From: Hyphomonadaceae bacterium BL14
GTDB taxonomy: Bacteria > Pseudomonadota > Alphaproteobacteria > Caulobacterales > Maricaulaceae
Direction: 5' to 3'
DNA length: 64,000 nt
Assembly (NCBI GenBank): GCA_027627705.1
Contig: CP091242.1
Span: 2,282,677 to 2,346,676, forward strand
The notes beneath the pieces were generated by a model. That model worked only from the letters and a program-made list of their open reading frames with translations. It did no database searches and was not told where the DNA came from. The stretch's first letter is position 1, and every line of letters begins with the position of its first letter. The position numbers were made by a program, and so were the translations under genes. Positions 63,341 through 64,000 of this stretch are shown piece by piece.

Positions 63341-64000
63341 TCAGAGGCAGCGATACGATGCGTCAATCAGCGCCTGGGCGCGGGCATCGCCGACCAGCAC
63401 GTCCATCTGCCGGTTCATCACATAGGCGCCCGACAGGCCGCGCACCGGATCGGCGAACACGCAGCTGCCGCCAAACCCGTAATGACCTACCGTGCGCGGC
63501 TCGGGCCCGAACGCGCCGCTGGCGCGATTGATCATCACGCCGGCGGCAAAACTCAGATCAAAGGGCAAAACCCGGTCAGGTCCCGCCGCGCGGGGTTTGA
63601 GCGCGGCGGCGAGCGTGTCGTGCCCCAGGAACGCCTCGCCATCCAGCCGTCCCTCACAGGCGAAGGGTGCCATCAGCCGGGCCAGCGACAGGGCCGTGGC
63701 GTGGGCGTTGGCCGCAGGCAGCTCGGCGCTGCGCCAGGCCGCAGCGCCCTTGCGTCCCGGCGAGGAGCCGGGATTGAGGAAGGCGGCCTGTTTTTCCGGC
63801 GTGATGGTCCCCAGATTTGGCGCGCGCGCCGGCAAGACATGCTCGGCGGCGCGGGCGTGCTCGGCCTCGGGCAGGCCGATATGGCAGTCAATCCCGCGCG
63901 GGCCGGCGACCATCTCACGCAAAATTCCGCCTACCGAACGACCGTTCGTATCTGCCCGGCGCGCAATAGCGTCGGCCAGCACGCCGAAGCTCAGCGGGTG
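63341..64000 (-). CDS. Serine hydrolase (beta-lactamase-related), partial
   Basis: The C-terminal part of a class-C beta-lactamase/EstB-type serine hydrolase; the N-terminus lies beyond the window edge. Visible are HPLSFGVLADAIARRADTNG, which fits the YxN-region helix, HATALSLARLMAPFACEG, GVMINRASGAFG and VGHYGFGGSCVFADPVRGLS (the HxGxxG-type third motif). The active-site SxxK is outside the window. Likely an esterase or D-Ala-D-Ala-type hydrolase. It converges on comM. Confidence 0.87.
   Translation of the reverse strand, partial: HPLSFGVLADAIARRADTNGRSVGGILREMVAGPRGIDCHIGLPEAEHARAAEHVLPARAPNLGTITPEKQAAFLNPGSSPGRKGAAAWRSAELPAANAHATALSLARLMAPFACEGRLDGEAFLGHDTLAAALKPRAAGPDRVLPFDLSFAAGVMINRASGAFGPEPRTVGHYGFGGSCVFADPVRGLSGAYVMNRQMDVLVGDARAQALIDASYRCL

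Overview
The window is GC-rich chromosomal DNA from an alphaproteobacterium, most likely of the Maricaulales/Caulobacterales (Hyphomonadaceae-like) group. This is inferred from the gene order hemE-hemH-hemJ-rho beside DUF299/maf/aroE/coaE/dnaQ, the mnmE-mnmG-rsmG-parA-parB cluster, a CtrA-type TTAA-N7-TTAAC site in the hemE/DUF299 intergenic region, the alphaproteobacterial LexA operator form GTTC-N7-GTTC, and a lipoprotein of the CC0125/CC1285 type. No species is claimed.

Layout. 1-8.7 kb: the 3' part of rpoD, envelope proteins (a short periplasmic protein and a beta-barrel), DUF3576-lptE-holA, an exported superoxide dismutase, a phosphodiesterase lipoprotein and a dienelactone-hydrolase-like enzyme. 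8.8-14.8 kb: DUF6489-like-mnmE-mnmG-rsmG-parA-parB, with three perfect 16-bp parS sites buried in the coding sequences of mnmE, mnmG and rsmG. 14.9-20.0 kb: an SDR enzyme, a TPR protein, and a tightly overlapping leftward operon ppsR-maf-aroE-coaE-dnaQ. 20.0-20.5 kb: a non-coding region with the properties of the chromosomal origin. 20.5-25.7 kb: hemE, hemH, hemJ, an esterase and rho. Genes on either side of this gap point away from it.

25.7-56.4 kb is ordinary core genome. It holds secB, a Tim44-like protein, mltA, Smr, tetR with a large nested palindrome, a divergent polysaccharide deacetylase and rppH. Next come a CDF transporter, uppP, a LytTR regulator, an acyltransferase, lolA, DUF2244, an Ogt-type methyltransferase and a VOC enzyme. 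An uncharacterised 96-aa HTH-like protein sits behind a promoter carrying two LexA boxes. polA, hrcA-grpE, alkB, dnaK-dnaJ, dapB-GST, queG, an LpoA-like lipoprotein, yraN and a BON protein complete the stretch.

56.4-63.3 kb is the accessory highlight. A comM (Mg-chelatase-like AAA+ helicase) gene with a LexA-box promoter is split exactly before its Walker A motif by a ~5.26-kb element (about 57121-62380). The element encodes a large serine integrase, a small serine recombinase, a ParB-domain protein, a lipoprotein and an unknown 109-aa protein. It has no phage structural or conjugation genes. An 8-bp sequence is shared by both ends; crossing over there restores a full-length in-frame comM of about 516 aa. 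The reconstructed attP and attB are each symmetric about the same CT dinucleotide. The window ends inside a serine hydrolase gene.
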